In this document: positions 1 through 8,615 of the stretch, piece by piece
How positions within the stretch are numbered: position 1 is the stretch's first letter
Layout: every line of letters starts with the position of its first letter
Source of the DNA: Chitinivibrionales bacterium
Lineage (GTDB): Bacteria; Fibrobacterota; Chitinivibrionia; Chitinivibrionales; WJKA01
NCBI GenBank assembly: GCA_014728295.1
Contig: WJLW01000019.1
Coordinates: 170,284 to 234,283, forward strand
DNA: 64,000 bases
Direction: 5' to 3'
Notes under the pieces: model-generated
What the model was told of the DNA's origin: nothing
The model's input: only the letters and a program-made list of their open reading frames with translations
Database searches by the model: none
Position numbers and translations under genes: made by a program

Positions 1-1390
1 GTTGAGCGCAATCGCAATGCTCTGCCGCGGAACGGATCATACGAGCCGGAACGTCGATACAATTCAGCGGCGTGCGAAATTCGTGCGCCATGGTTTTGAG
101 GAAGCTGGATTTTGCCTCATCGGCAGCTTCGGCATGCGCCTTGGCCTTCTCAAGCGCGTCGTTTCGTTGCTGCAAAGCCTGTGACTGCTGCCTGAGACCG
201 GACAGCAATAGGCCACGCTCTTTCGCCAGAATCAGAATAATCGCCAGCTCAAGCGCCAGGTAGCCATACGGCAGTTGCCAGGTGAAGGGACTGATCGCAT
301 TTGACAAATAATACATGTCGTGCAGACTGGCTACCACCACCATTGAAAATGCCGTGAAAAGCCCGATTTGCGAAAGTGAACGATTCTTCCAGACGGAAAA
401 CGCCAGCAAGGCAAATACACCGATTACCGAAGGGGTTATGAGAAACACCTGGCTGTAATAGAATATGCCGTAAACGTTTGCTTTGCTGTTCTGCAATAAC
501 AGCACCATACTGAAGCCTGCACCAACAATGGCCACAAAATATTTGATAATCCTGACACGGTACAGCAGCCTGGTGAACTCCATAGCAAAAAAGAGAAACG
601 AAACAGCGCTCAACGTAAGCCCGATGCGCGACAGTTTCAGCAACAATGTCTGGAATGTCAATGCATTATGATTGATGGTAAAATGCACAAAGCCCAGCGC
701 AATAAAAAAGGACGTTAGAGCAAAGTACAGATAATTCCGGTCTGTGCCTTCACCGGTGATAAACAGCGATAGGTAGAGAATCCCCACCATCAATGAGAGA
801 ACACTGAATGCAAGTATGCCGTAAAAGCATATCAGATTGCGCCAGAATGCAGCAGCATAGGCTTTTTCGTAGGTAGTGATATAGATTTGCGGTAATGCAG
901 TCTTTTCGCCACGCGGATAAATGATAGCAGCCAGGCTGTTGGACTTACCGTTATCGTGAATTGCGCACGCCGGCGCTGTCACGCAATGAGCATAATTGGA
1001 CTGGGAGTTATAGACATTTTCCCACAATCCGAATTGATACACTTTGTGCCCGTTCAGATACAACTCCAGAGGATAGTCGATCGGCCCGATAACAAAAGCC
1101 TTATCCTTTCCCGCCAGCATCGCCGGCACCCTGAATGCGGTCAGAAAAGACATCGGTCCTGCGGCTTCCGGCGCGTATTCGGGCAATCGATCACGGGAAT
1201 AATGTTCTGCCAGCAAAGCACCGGCCGCTGGTTTCGCCGCCGCGCCAACATGCTTTCCTTTGTAAATGCTCCACTCAGATAATGGTACTTTCTCTGCGCT
1301 GTCCCGGGATGTACAGGCATTCAGCAGCAGGCACCCCGGCAGAAAAAGCAACAAAAAGGACAGACTTCTCTTCTTTAACGCAAGCTGCAT
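1..1390 (-). CDS. 7TMR-DISM sensor histidine kinase, C-terminus beyond window
   Basis: The minus-strand frame stays open from an ATG at 1390 to the left edge, so the 3' part of the gene is missing here. The N-terminus is a lipoprotein signal ending in LNAC (Cys26). A periplasmic beta-rich region of about 150 residues follows, then about seven hydrophobic segments (roughly residues 190-400), a short coiled coil, and an H-box MAHEFRTPLN with His436 as the predicted phosphoacceptor. This order (periplasmic 7TMR-DISM extracellular domain, 7TM, HisKA) is that of the 7TMR-DISM kinases, which usually sense carbohydrates or other small ligands. The lipoprotein-type signal in front of a polytopic kinase is unusual. 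The catalytic ATPase domain and any receiver domain lie outside the window. Confidence 0.88.
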   Translation of the reverse strand, partial: MQLALKKRSLSFLLLFLPGCLLLNACTSRDSAEKVPLSEWSIYKGKHVGAAAKPAAGALLAEHYSRDRLPEYAPEAAGPMSFLTAFRVPAMLAGKDKAFVIGPIDYPLELYLNGHKVYQFGLWENVYNSQSNYAHCVTAPACAIHDNGKSNSLAAIIYPRGEKTALPQIYITTYEKAYAAAFWRNLICFYGILAFSVLSLMVGILYLSLFITGEGTDRNYLYFALTSFFIALGFVHFTINHNALTFQTLLLKLSRIGLTLSAVSFLFFAMEFTRLLYRVRIIKYFVAIVGAGFSMVLLLQNSKANVYGIFYYSQVFLITPSVIGVFALLAFSVWKNRSLSQIGLFTAFSMVVVASLHDMYYLSNAISPFTWQLPYGYLALELAIILILAKERGLLLSGLRQQSQALQQRNDALEKAKAHAEAADEAKSSFLKTMAHEFRTPLNCIDVPARMIRSAAEHCDCAQ

Positions 1391-1945
1391 GAGTCTCCTG
1401 TGTACTTTACCTATTCAATCTGGGAGGGATGAATTCCCCGGCATCAGCAATTAATGTCTAATTATACAATGCAAGAGTCAACAGAAGAAGTAAAAAAAAT
1501 AACGCATCTGGCGGGAAGAGCAGAGCGGTCTTCCTCGAGCAAGGAAGGCCGGCGGTGCATATGGCAGAAGGGCAAAAGGGATTGGTTAACCTACTTCAGG
1601 CATCACTTTAAAGGTGACAATGTCGTTTAGAAAAAACAATTGTGCCGCTATTAGTAATTCATTGATATTGCGTCAGCTACATACATTTGTCGCTCAAAAC
1701 GTGCGTGATGAATTCCGAATCTGTAGCGTAATGATACACGCATTGCTACGCCAGCTCGTTTGGCCCGTATCAATACGCAACAGATCACTCAACCCGGAGG
1801 CCATTATTGTCACAACATTCTTATACTAAACAATTTGCACGTTTTGAGCGCATTCCTGCAAGCGACTCAAAATGATACATTGCCACAAAAAAACTCCGCT
1901 TTCAATTAGGAAGGAGGTAATTGGCAATCTGCCGATTCCCCCCGA
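1391..1945. other. intergenic region without a supported gene
   Basis: Between the kinase start and the end of the DUF5777 gene no frame on either strand looks coding. The region is AT-rich and holds a pair of 14-bp inverted repeats (see 1691-1850). The kinase promoter must lie here, but I cannot point to a convincing -35/-10 pair. Confidence 0.6.
1691..1850. repeat. 14-bp perfect inverted repeat pair, 132 bp apart
   Basis: The sequence CGCTCAAAACGTGC at 1691-1704 is repeated as its exact reverse complement at 1837-1850. The arms are too far apart for a terminator. Paired operator half-sites, or the edge of an excised or decayed element, are possible. No open reading frame of note lies between the arms. 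Confidence 0.55.
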
Positions 1946-2809
1946 TCAGAAATTCCACGTCCGGGTAATAGAGAAGGCAATGGCCGGCTTCGCAGGATCC
2001 GCGCCTCCCGCCACAATACCGTCAGTAGCAATATATTTTGAAGTTGAGGCAAGTAGCGCGAAGGTGTGGCGATAGGTAGCGATTTTTACACCGAACCCAT
2101 AGTAGGGATATTCGGTTGCGAATCCCGCCAGCGGCTGCAGAAACTCGCCGGTCAAACTGAACGTATTGGTAATCCGCACGTTGGCTATTACCGGAAGGGC
2201 GACGCTGTGATCTGCATCCGAGGCAAATTTGCCGGTATATGTTGAATTGCTGTGGGCAATCATGCCGGTTGACAGATACAATCTCTCCAGCAAACTTCTG
2301 CCGATCATGGCGATGCCGAAAAACCCCGATGCGTCATCTCTATCCTGCTGCACGAACCAGTCTACTCCCGCAGCAACGGATGCATCCACGTAAAAGCGGT
2401 CTTCGGTCAACACAATAAAACGAACGTCAAACTCATACGTATCGAATGGGTCAAGTTCGTCGGCCGTCCGGATTATCCCGAAGTCAAGAATGCCGAACAA
2501 ACCGTAACGCAGGCCAAGTGAGACTTTAACGCCATTATCAAATCCGAAATACGAGTGAAACGGATCATCCAGAAATGAAGTGAGTACCCGGTGATCAATA
2601 GCGAACAGCAGCGAATTGTGACGCACCGCCCGCGGCAATCGCAAGCCAAATCCTCGTTCCGGATAAGCATGGACGTCGGGATCGATCACCAGCGCATCTT
2701 CTGCTGGAACCAAGGACCAGAACATCATTCCGGCCAGCACTATTCCCCGCATTACTCGCTGCGCCCGCAAGGCTGGCTCGTTTGCGGGATCAATTTCATT
2801 GTGCGGCAT
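1946..2809 (-). CDS. DUF5777-type outer-membrane beta-barrel protein
   Basis: A protein of 287 residues with an N-terminal hydrophobic stretch (about residues 18-36). The body alternates polar and aromatic residues in the pattern of an outer-membrane barrel and ends in the aromatic-terminated strand TRTWNF. Motifs such as RHNSLLFAIDHR near the start and repeated short strands suggest the DUF5777 family. These barrels often sit beside a c-type cytochrome, and here the start codon overlaps the stop codon of the upstream cytochrome gene (TGATG at 2807-2811), so the two are surely cotranscribed and translationally coupled. A role in electron transfer or small-molecule passage at the outer membrane is inference. 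The family call is from pattern memory. Confidence 0.7.
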   Translation of the reverse strand: MPHNEIDPANEPALRAQRVMRGIVLAGMMFWSLVPAEDALVIDPDVHAYPERGFGLRLPRAVRHNSLLFAIDHRVLTSFLDDPFHSYFGFDNGVKVSLGLRYGLFGILDFGIIRTADELDPFDTYEFDVRFIVLTEDRFYVDASVAAGVDWFVQQDRDDASGFFGIAMIGRSLLERLYLSTGMIAHSNSTYTGKFASDADHSVALPVIANVRITNTFSLTGEFLQPLAGFATEYPYYGFGVKIATYRHTFALLASTSKYIATDGIVAGGADPAKPAIAFSITRTWNF

Positions 2810-3174
2810 CAGTTGGTCACTTTCTGCGCGAATTCAAGGAGGACATCCCGCTCGGATTGGGTGATCTCGTTTGCCTGGGTCGAGCCGGCGAGAGGCATTG
2901 TGCCGTTTTCAACTCGGGTTTGAATTGGTGATGCCACGGCAGAAACACCGGCGAAACTACTTAATGGAGTAACTCCGCCTGAAGCATGCCGGCCGCGATG
3001 ACACGAAACACACCGTGCATCAAACACTGCTTTGGCCGAATCAGTATAAAATTGTTGCGCCTCGTCAGTGCCGTTTCCCGGTGCGGTCGGTTCATCCTTT
3101 TCCGCACAACCCCAAGCAAACAAAACCGAGACGATGGTCATACCTGCTATAGATGCGCAAACACCGACTTTCAT
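2809..3174 (-). CDS. monoheme cytochrome c-type lipoprotein
   Basis: A protein of 121 residues with a lipoprotein signal (lipobox ending at Cys23, AWGC) and one heme c motif CVSCH (Cys55, Cys58, His59). A Met in the context GTMPLAG about 35 residues later is the likely distal ligand. This arrangement resembles the short cytochrome c-like domains of periplasmic or outer-membrane lipoproteins. A GAGGG ribosome site precedes the ATG. Its stop overlaps the start of the downstream barrel gene, suggesting a two-gene electron-transfer unit at the outer membrane. The electron donor and acceptor cannot be told from the window. Confidence 0.85.
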   Translation of the reverse strand: MKVGVCASIAGMTIVSVLFAWGCAEKDEPTAPGNGTDEAQQFYTDSAKAVFDARCVSCHRGRHASGGVTPLSSFAGVSAVASPIQTRVENGTMPLAGSTQANEITQSERDVLLEFAQKVTN

Positions 3175-3256
3175 TCGGCCCTCTATTGTGTAGAGAAGTT
3201 AGGCTACTTTTTTAAGATACATCAGAAATTGCCGATGCGGGCAAGCCTAAATATGT

Positions 3257-3418
3257 CGAGTAGTACCCTGTCGTCTTACAAGATACTTCGCCCCAGCACG
3301 CGGCAAACAGCTTTTTATCAGCAATGCAGATGCGAACACGGTTGACATTCTGGACATCTCCAACCCGGCAATTGCCGTTGAAGCCGATCCCAAGCAGGAT
3401 CCGGCTTTTGAAGGGTAG
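3257..3418 (+). pseudogene. relic of a choice-of-anchor / LVIVD-like beta-propeller gene
   Basis: In the 570-bp gap between two minus-strand genes, a plus-strand frame without a start reads RGKQLFISNADANTVDILD followed by ISNP and ends at a TAG at 3416. The phrase 'LFISNA-ANTVDILDIS' closely resembles the repeat unit of choice-of-anchor I / LVIVD secreted propeller proteins, which are normally several hundred residues long. Only about 50 codons remain, with no start and no downstream continuation. I read this as the last trace of a deleted gene. The rest of the gap (3175-3256 and 3419-3746) shows nothing recognisable. Confidence 0.5.
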
Positions 3419-3746
3419 CAGCAGCCGGATGAAAATTAAGAATAGCCCTATGCAGCATTAATAACACACGCTCTTGCACAAGAGCCGTCCCGTCGATCTG
3501 CGCAGATCGGCGGGATTATTATGGAGTAGAAAAGCAGTCCGCATTGCATTTTTGCAGCCTGCAAAACGAACTGCCTGTTTGGAAAGTTCATCCTGGATCT
3601 TCAGATCGTATACCAGCCTCCTTTCCACGCTTAAGGTTCAACATAAACAACATACCAAAACGGAATGTGCATTCACCAGTAGAACGCATGCAGGAGAAGG
3701 AGTGTTACACGTACGAAGCTTAGTGTGCGTACGTCGCTATGCTATT

Positions 3747-4676
3747 TCATTGCGACACGTTTATTTTCGTCGGCCTCACCATGATGTTTGCAGCGTGCAG
3801 AAAATCAACCGAACGGCCGGTAAGCGAATAGTGCTCACCCCGCAACTGTGCAGTGAGATTGCGATGATTCAAAATCGGCCGTACAGGCGCATTCACAATC
3901 TTTACCGATTCGTCACCGGTGCGTTGCGTAACGCTAGCTGTAGCTGCCTTATAGTGCCCCATACTGTCGGGCGGAAAACGCTGCAGCGTCTTTGCGGCCG
4001 TGCGTTGCAGGTACAGAGCCAGATTTGGATCGAGGGTATAATGATAGGTAATTCCTTCCGGCGACATGTTTATGAAATAGCCGAAGAACATGCAGGTTAT
4101 CAGGTACGTTGCACCGTGACCGGGATGCTTGTTGTCGGTGAACAGCTCCATTTGCGGCCATTCCCGGCGCACCGTATCAAATGCCCTGCCAACCGAAACT
4201 ACGGGAACCTGCAGCTCACGCGCCAGTGAATCGTAAGCCGCCGCAACAGTATCGATCATGTTTATATTGTCTTTATAGGCCCAGGTCATGAACAGTACCA
4301 TTTCCTTGTGTGCCGTATCGGTAATCAGCTTATGCAGCAGCCGACCATACGTGAAAAACTCGTCGATATCTCCGATTGTCTCATAGCTATGACTCTGTAC
4401 GATCACAAAGTCTGCAATGGAATTGACAATCGAATCTCTTGATTCGGCGCTGGTGTAGTGATATTTGAAATCCTGCCCGCCCATCGTGCGGCGTGAAGCA
4501 TGCAGCTCATTGGTCAATTGAGTCGCGGCAGCCATTTGGTTGAAGTGAAAATCGATACCGTTATTATAATGGGTAAAGCTGTTGCCGACAAAGAGGATGC
4601 TGCTTGCGGCGAGCAAGTTCAAGTGCACCCCCAGCGCCATTATCGAACCGACAGCAATGCTTCTTGCGTATTTCAT
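3747..4676 (-). CDS. secreted SGNH-family hydrolase
   Basis: A protein of 309 residues with a signal peptide (about residues 1-24). The block I nucleophile motif GNSFT lies at residues 31-35 (Ser33), and the catalytic dyad motif DNKHPG has Asp181 and His184 in the expected DxxH spacing. SGNH enzymes of this size are esterases or acetylesterases, often acting on polysaccharide acyl groups. The C-terminal ~45 residues carry HYSLTGRSV, like the DLxGR element of Fibrobacter-type secretion tails, so the protein may be exported by a type IX-like route. The gene stands alone, and a divergent 290-bp gap separates it from the exchanger gene. Substrate unknown. Confidence 0.8.
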   Translation of the reverse strand: MKYARSIAVGSIMALGVHLNLLAASSILFVGNSFTHYNNGIDFHFNQMAAATQLTNELHASRRTMGGQDFKYHYTSAESRDSIVNSIADFVIVQSHSYETIGDIDEFFTYGRLLHKLITDTAHKEMVLFMTWAYKDNINMIDTVAAAYDSLARELQVPVVSVGRAFDTVRREWPQMELFTDNKHPGHGATYLITCMFFGYFINMSPEGITYHYTLDPNLALYLQRTAAKTLQRFPPDSMGHYKAATASVTQRTGDESVKIVNAPVRPILNHRNLTAQLRGEHYSLTGRSVDFLHAANIMVRPTKINVSQ

Positions 4677-4809
4677 ATTTTAACCTCAAACTCAACGTTT
4701 CGCGACAATCGCCGGCACCCATTATTAGTCTGCGCAGCGTTCGGATTATGACAGTGCAGCCAGCTTTTGCAGCAAGGCGCCTCACAATTATGGGCCGCAT
4801 CGAAATAAA

Positions 4810-4834
4810 AAAACGGAAATGCCGTTTCCGTTTT
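4810..4834. terminator. perfect 10-bp hairpin with T/A tracts in a divergent intergenic region
   Basis: AAAACGGAAA (4810-4819), loop TGCCG, and TTTCCGTTTT (4825-4834) form a perfect bidirectional terminator-like hairpin. It lies upstream of both flanking genes (SGNH hydrolase leftwards, exchanger rightwards), so it terminates neither. It may be an attenuator in one of the leaders, or the terminator of a lost gene. The rest of 4677-4967 shows no gene. Confidence 0.6.
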
Positions 4835-4967
4835 CCGGCAAGTGACCCGGAATCCCTTTTTGCAGGCCATACGCGGCGGTTTCATCGGTGTTCTCCGGAG
4901 GGTTTAATTTTTTTAAGCAATAGCTGACCGTCAATTATTTTATGCTTTTTATAGAATAGCAAATTTC

Positions 4968-6566
4968 ATGCACATACTACTGACTCTCTTTGAAAATTCC
5001 TATTTTCTGCTGTTTTTTATCATCTTTACCGGTACCCTGATCGGCAAGATATCGCTCAAGGGATTCACGCTTAATGCCTCAGCGGTGCTTTTTGTTGCTC
5101 TGCTGCTTGGTCACATGGGTTACTGGCTTCCGGCTGATTTTCAGAAAATCGGTCTGGTTTTTTTCATTTTCACTATCGGGATTCAAAATGGCGCCGGATT
5201 TTTTGAATCCTTCAAGGAACGCGGCGCTCAGGCATTTATCGTCGTTGCCGCCATATTTATCTCCGGCGCAGGAGCGGCGGTCGGCTTATCCTATGCGCTT
5301 AGCATCGATCCCGCCATGGCGGTCGGTCTGTTCACCGGAGCCCTGACCAGCACACCGGGGCTTGCCGCCGCTATCGAAAGCACCGGTTCACCGCTGGCCT
5401 CTATCGGCTATGGAATCGCCTATCCTTTCGGCGTTATCGGCGTCATTCTCTTTGTGCGTCTGCTGCCGCGCCTGCTGAACATTGACCTGCAGGATGAGCT
5501 GCGCGCATCGTCGGAAGCCGTCTTCCGCAAATACCCCGAAGTGCTGCAACAGAACTATGTCGTAGAGAATGCGGGCATCGAGGGCAAATCAATCGGCCGG
5601 CTCAAGATCCAGAGCATGACCGGCGCCAACATCTCACGTGTGAAGCACGGGCCGGAGTTGATCGTGCCCACGGCCAGAACCATCCTGCACACCGGCGACC
5701 TGGTCAAAGCTGTCGGTACACCCGACGCTCTCGAAAAGGTCGAGGTTCTGCTGGGCAAAAAGGTCGATCTGAAAATCCCGCTTGACAAGCAGAACGAAAG
5801 CCGGCTGGTGCTGGTGACCAACAAGCATGCGGTGAACAAAACGCTTGCCCAGCTTAATTTGCAGGAAACGTGCAACGCGACGATCACGCGCATACGCCGC
5901 AGCGGTATCGACATCTCTCCCGGTCCCGACAGCGTAATCAAATTCGGTGACAAACTGATGGTCGTGTGCAGCAAAGAAGAGATGAAGATCGCAACCAAAA
6001 TCCTGGGAAACGAAGTCAAGCGTCTCTCGGAAACCGACTTCCTGCCCGTAGCCGCCGGCATAACCCTGGGCATTGCGCTGGGCTCGATTGAACTTCCCTT
6101 CTTCGGCTTAGCCACTTTCAGGCTGGGCCTGACGGGCGGCGTACTGATTACCGCCCTGGTGCTGAGCTACATCGGCAAGACCGGACCCATCATCTGGACG
6201 TTGTCGGGCGCATCAAACCAGGCCCTGCGCAAACTGGGACTGCTGCTTTTTCTTGCAACAGTCGGAACGAATGCCGGTAAAAATCTGGCGCAAACCCTTA
6301 CCGAGTCCGGGCTACAATTGATTTTATCGGCTCTGCTCATCACTGCCCTGCCGATGATTCTTGCGGTGCTGGTCGGGCGCGTGATCTTCAAAGTCCCCTT
6401 CCTCACCTTTCTGGGAATACTTACCGGCGGCATGACCTCGACCCCCGGCTTGTCGGCTGCAAATTCTATTGTCGATTCCGACGATGTTAATCTGGCCTAT
6501 GCAACCGTCTACCCAATTGCCCTGGCGATGATGATTCTATCTACGCAACTGCTGGGACAGCTTTGA
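4968..6566 (+). CDS. AspT/YidE-type exchanger with two RCK_C domains
   Basis: A polytopic protein of 532 residues built as an inverted duplication. About five N-terminal membrane segments are followed by a cytoplasmic region (about residues 190-350) holding two TrkA-C-like domains, and then about five more segments. The repeated signature GALTSTPGLAAA (first half) and GGMTSTPGLSAA (second half) is diagnostic of the aspartate:alanine exchanger family, which includes YidE and YbjL. The length is near the 550-560 usual for the family. Substrate is probably a dicarboxylate or amino acid, but members with RCK domains are poorly characterised. The gene is monocistronic. Confidence 0.88.
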   Translation: MHILLTLFENSYFLLFFIIFTGTLIGKISLKGFTLNASAVLFVALLLGHMGYWLPADFQKIGLVFFIFTIGIQNGAGFFESFKERGAQAFIVVAAIFISGAGAAVGLSYALSIDPAMAVGLFTGALTSTPGLAAAIESTGSPLASIGYGIAYPFGVIGVILFVRLLPRLLNIDLQDELRASSEAVFRKYPEVLQQNYVVENAGIEGKSIGRLKIQSMTGANISRVKHGPELIVPTARTILHTGDLVKAVGTPDALEKVEVLLGKKVDLKIPLDKQNESRLVLVTNKHAVNKTLAQLNLQETCNATITRIRRSGIDISPGPDSVIKFGDKLMVVCSKEEMKIATKILGNEVKRLSETDFLPVAAGITLGIALGSIELPFFGLATFRLGLTGGVLITALVLSYIGKTGPIIWTLSGASNQALRKLGLLLFLATVGTNAGKNLAQTLTESGLQLILSALLITALPMILAVLVGRVIFKVPFLTFLGILTGGMTSTPGLSAANSIVDSDDVNLAYATVYPIALAMMILSTQLLGQL

Positions 6567-6576
6567 TGTCACTAAA

Positions 6577-6621
6577 CCGGCTTCGCCGGAGAGGTCAGAC
6601 GTCAGCCGTCAGCGGTCAGCC
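6577..6621 (+). repeat. hairpin followed by four GTCAG heptad repeats
   Basis: Eleven bases after the exchanger stop lies CCGGCTTCGCCGG (6577-6589), a short GC hairpin that could act as a weak terminator although no T tract follows. Immediately after it, GTCAG occurs four times at 7-bp spacing (6594, 6601, 6608, 6615), a small tandem array of unknown role. Confidence 0.55.
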
Positions 6622-7097
6622 GGAATCGATCTTGATATATTGCGAAAAACATACGCAAAAATCGTAGAAGTTACCAACTGAGAGCCTAACCGGCGCCTGG
6701 AAGCGTACTCTTGGTCTCGCCGGGTAGACCTGCTTTTTGCTCCTGGCGATACGTATGAAAACCGCCATTGTCACCAGCGACATGCTCGGCGCTATTTTTT
6801 CAGGCATATCATCGATACCGTGATGACGAACAACGGTGCACTTTTTTAGAAAGGTTAAACCAAAACGCCAAGCATAACGCTCAACCTCGAAGCCGGCAAA
6901 GGGTTATTTTCGTGGGGATTTCAATTTGGTGTTGCCAATGAAAAGGATTAGCAACACCTGCGCCATCCCGGGCAAAATTCCAGCCTCATCGAGAGTTGAA
7001 CTAGTGCATCGACATTTCTGGTCGTAGTATTGCGAATTACGTATATTCATAAATGCACGCAGGTGCACTCTATTTTTATACAGCAACGGAGCACATA
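6622..7097. other. intergenic region with possible coding relics
   Basis: No intact gene is supported. Two short plus-strand frames look like protein debris: 6755-6823, starting MKTAIVTSDMLG, which recalls the beginning of a glycosyltransferase, and 6862-6951, ending LFSWGFQFGVANEKD before a TAG. Neither has a continuation. Both calls are weak and rest on a resemblance only. Confidence 0.3.
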
Positions 7098-7628
7098 ATG
7101 AATGGTCATTGTAGTCTCCTGACGGCAGTTGTGATGGTACTGATCCAGTACGCGACGGCGGAGGTGGAGCATTTTTCACCTCACAACGTCGGCGCGGGGG
7201 CGGGGTTTATTTCCGGCTATGGCATCCAGTACCGGCACTGGTTTCCCTCGCGGCACGGTGTGCAATTCAGCGTTGGTCCCTACCTTAACAAATCCGATAA
7301 CGAGGAAGATTTTACCATAAGCCTTGGATTGAATGGATTGTACATATTCAAAGATTCAAAATTTGTAAACTTGTTTCTTTATTATGGAACACATTTCTGG
7401 TATGGTCGCAGCACATTGTCATACGATCCGGTTGCACCCGGCCCAGCCTACGACGAGGATGACAATAGCGAGGATTATTTCACTTATTTCGGAGCCGGTC
7501 CCGGTTTTGACATTCATTTCTGGCGCCTGTCGCTCAATCTACAGCCGGGCGTTGCGTTCAGATACAAAGACAACGGCAATTACGGCCTGCAAATGTCGGG
7601 CGAGATTTCGCTCTACTATTCGTTCTGA
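7098..7628 (+). CDS. small outer-membrane beta-barrel protein
   Basis: A protein of about 176 residues with a signal peptide (through about residue 22, ending ATA before EVEHF). Short alternating beta-strands rich in Gly, Tyr and Phe follow, with a terminal strand ending YYSF, all consistent with an eight-stranded porin-like or OmpW/OmpX-sized barrel. I chose the ATG at 7098, preceded by CGGAG, rather than an upstream in-frame codon, because it begins a proper signal peptide. No specific family is recognised. It converges on the lipoprotein gene at 7664. Confidence 0.72.
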   Translation: MNGHCSLLTAVVMVLIQYATAEVEHFSPHNVGAGAGFISGYGIQYRHWFPSRHGVQFSVGPYLNKSDNEEDFTISLGLNGLYIFKDSKFVNLFLYYGTHFWYGRSTLSYDPVAPGPAYDEDDNSEDYFTYFGAGPGFDIHFWRLSLNLQPGVAFRYKDNGNYGLQMSGEISLYYSF

Positions 7629-7663
7629 TACCCGATGCCCTGTCCGTCAATTGATACGTCGCA

Positions 7664-7945
7664 TTATTTATGCCGGCGCCCTGCAGCCGCTCCTCCCCCG
7701 CCCCAGATGCTTATCCCAAGCAGAAACCCGAAATCATACCACCCTCCGTTGTTGGGAAATGCATAGATGCGAATATCGTTGAACAAACCAATGATAAATG
7801 CAAACGGAGCAATCATGCCGTGCCATATTCCCAGCCAGAACCCCGGAGCGTCAACCTGCGACACCGGCTGCTGCGCCGCGCATGAAATGATGGTGAATAC
7901 TGCCGCAAGTGATAGTGCAATGATGAGGAGATTGCGATTTTTCAT
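7664..7945 (-). CDS. small conserved membrane lipoprotein
   Basis: A protein of 93 residues with a lipobox ending TIISC. The mature part has one or two hydrophobic segments and the stretch GFWLGIWHGMIAPF, then FNNDIRIY-like and NNGGWYDFGFLLG motifs that I recognise from widespread uncharacterised bacterial proteins of about 90 residues. It ends in a glycine/alanine run and a basic tail. Function unknown; an inner-membrane location is more likely than outer-membrane because of the hydrophobic core. Confidence 0.75.
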   Translation of the reverse strand: MKNRNLLIIALSLAAVFTIISCAAQQPVSQVDAPGFWLGIWHGMIAPFAFIIGLFNDIRIYAFPNNGGWYDFGFLLGISIWGGGGAAAGRRHK

Positions 7946-8315
7946 GCTGTCATCTCTTTCGAACTAATGGCAAAAAATTGCTTTTACCCGGGAGCCACGG
8001 CATGCTTTTGTGATTGTCTTATCGCCTCCCAGGCCAATCTTTGCGCAATAGCGACCGGCTAGTTTGTTGCTCCGAAAATAGCTTCAAAAATGCTGAATGT
8101 CAATGAACCTAAATCGGCGGTCAGATTGCGTTTTTCGCAATGGCAAATGCATTTAGTTGTATGCCTCATCCCCGGGGTGCAAAAACGGACAGAAAATGGT
8201 CAAATGATATTGGCAGGAGCTAATTCGGCTTTATTGTCTACCAATAATAGCCAAATTCCAGAAGAACGCTGGCGAGTCTGTCTGCAAAATTATATCCACC
8301 GTAGAAGGAGACTGA
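7946..8315. other. intergenic region, no gene seen
   Basis: Neither strand shows a convincing coding frame. A small hairpin ATTGCG-TTTTT-CGCAAT lies at 8125-8141. An imperfect hairpin at about 8232-8257 (GGCTTTATTG / CAATAATAGCC) is placed where a terminator of the leftward gene ending at 8316 would be expected, but it lacks a clear T tract. Confidence 0.45.
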
Positions 8316-8615
8316 TCAGCGCCGCTTTTTTTTGCCTTTGTTTGATTTGTGCAATTCAAGTACCGGCTTGTCCTGGTTAGCGTCATCTGCAAAAAATTCA
8401 TCATCGAATTCGCCGAAGTCGAAATCATCCGGTTCGTCGAGTGGAATATCAAAGGCTTGCGAAGCGTTCGCTAATGATGACAGGGAATTGGCCAGATTCA
8501 GTACGGCTTCGGAGTGAAGCTTACGTTCCTGAGGATCTTTGGTCCTGGACATTGCCATCAAGGTTTTGTCCAATTCTGCCGGGATTAAATCCATAAAGCC
8601 ATATTGCATCTTCAT
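8316..8615 (-). CDS. hypothetical acidic protein with basic tail
   Basis: I do not recognise this 99-residue protein. It has an alpha-helical N-terminal half (about residues 1-55), a strongly acidic Asp/Glu/Phe stretch (about 57-78), and a lysine/arginine-rich end GKKKRR. The start at 8615 is chosen because AGAGAGG lies at good distance; an ATG 30 bases upstream lacks a ribosome site. The charge pattern suggests a cytoplasmic protein that could bind a protein partner or nucleic acid, but that is a guess. Confidence 0.6.
   Translation of the reverse strand: MKMQYGFMDLIPAELDKTLMAMSRTKDPQERKLHSEAVLNLANSLSSLANASQAFDIPLDEPDDFDFGEFDDEFFADDANQDKPVLELHKSNKGKKKRR

Noticed and set aside
3474-4229. Long plus-strand frame (251 codons)
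   Set aside because: It is antisense to the clear SGNH hydrolase, has no recognisable motif, and its residue composition is that of a shadow frame.
6755-6823. MKTAIVTSDMLG frame resembling a glycosyltransferase start
   Set aside because: Only 22 codons with a following stop and no further similarity; kept only as a hint in the intergenic note.
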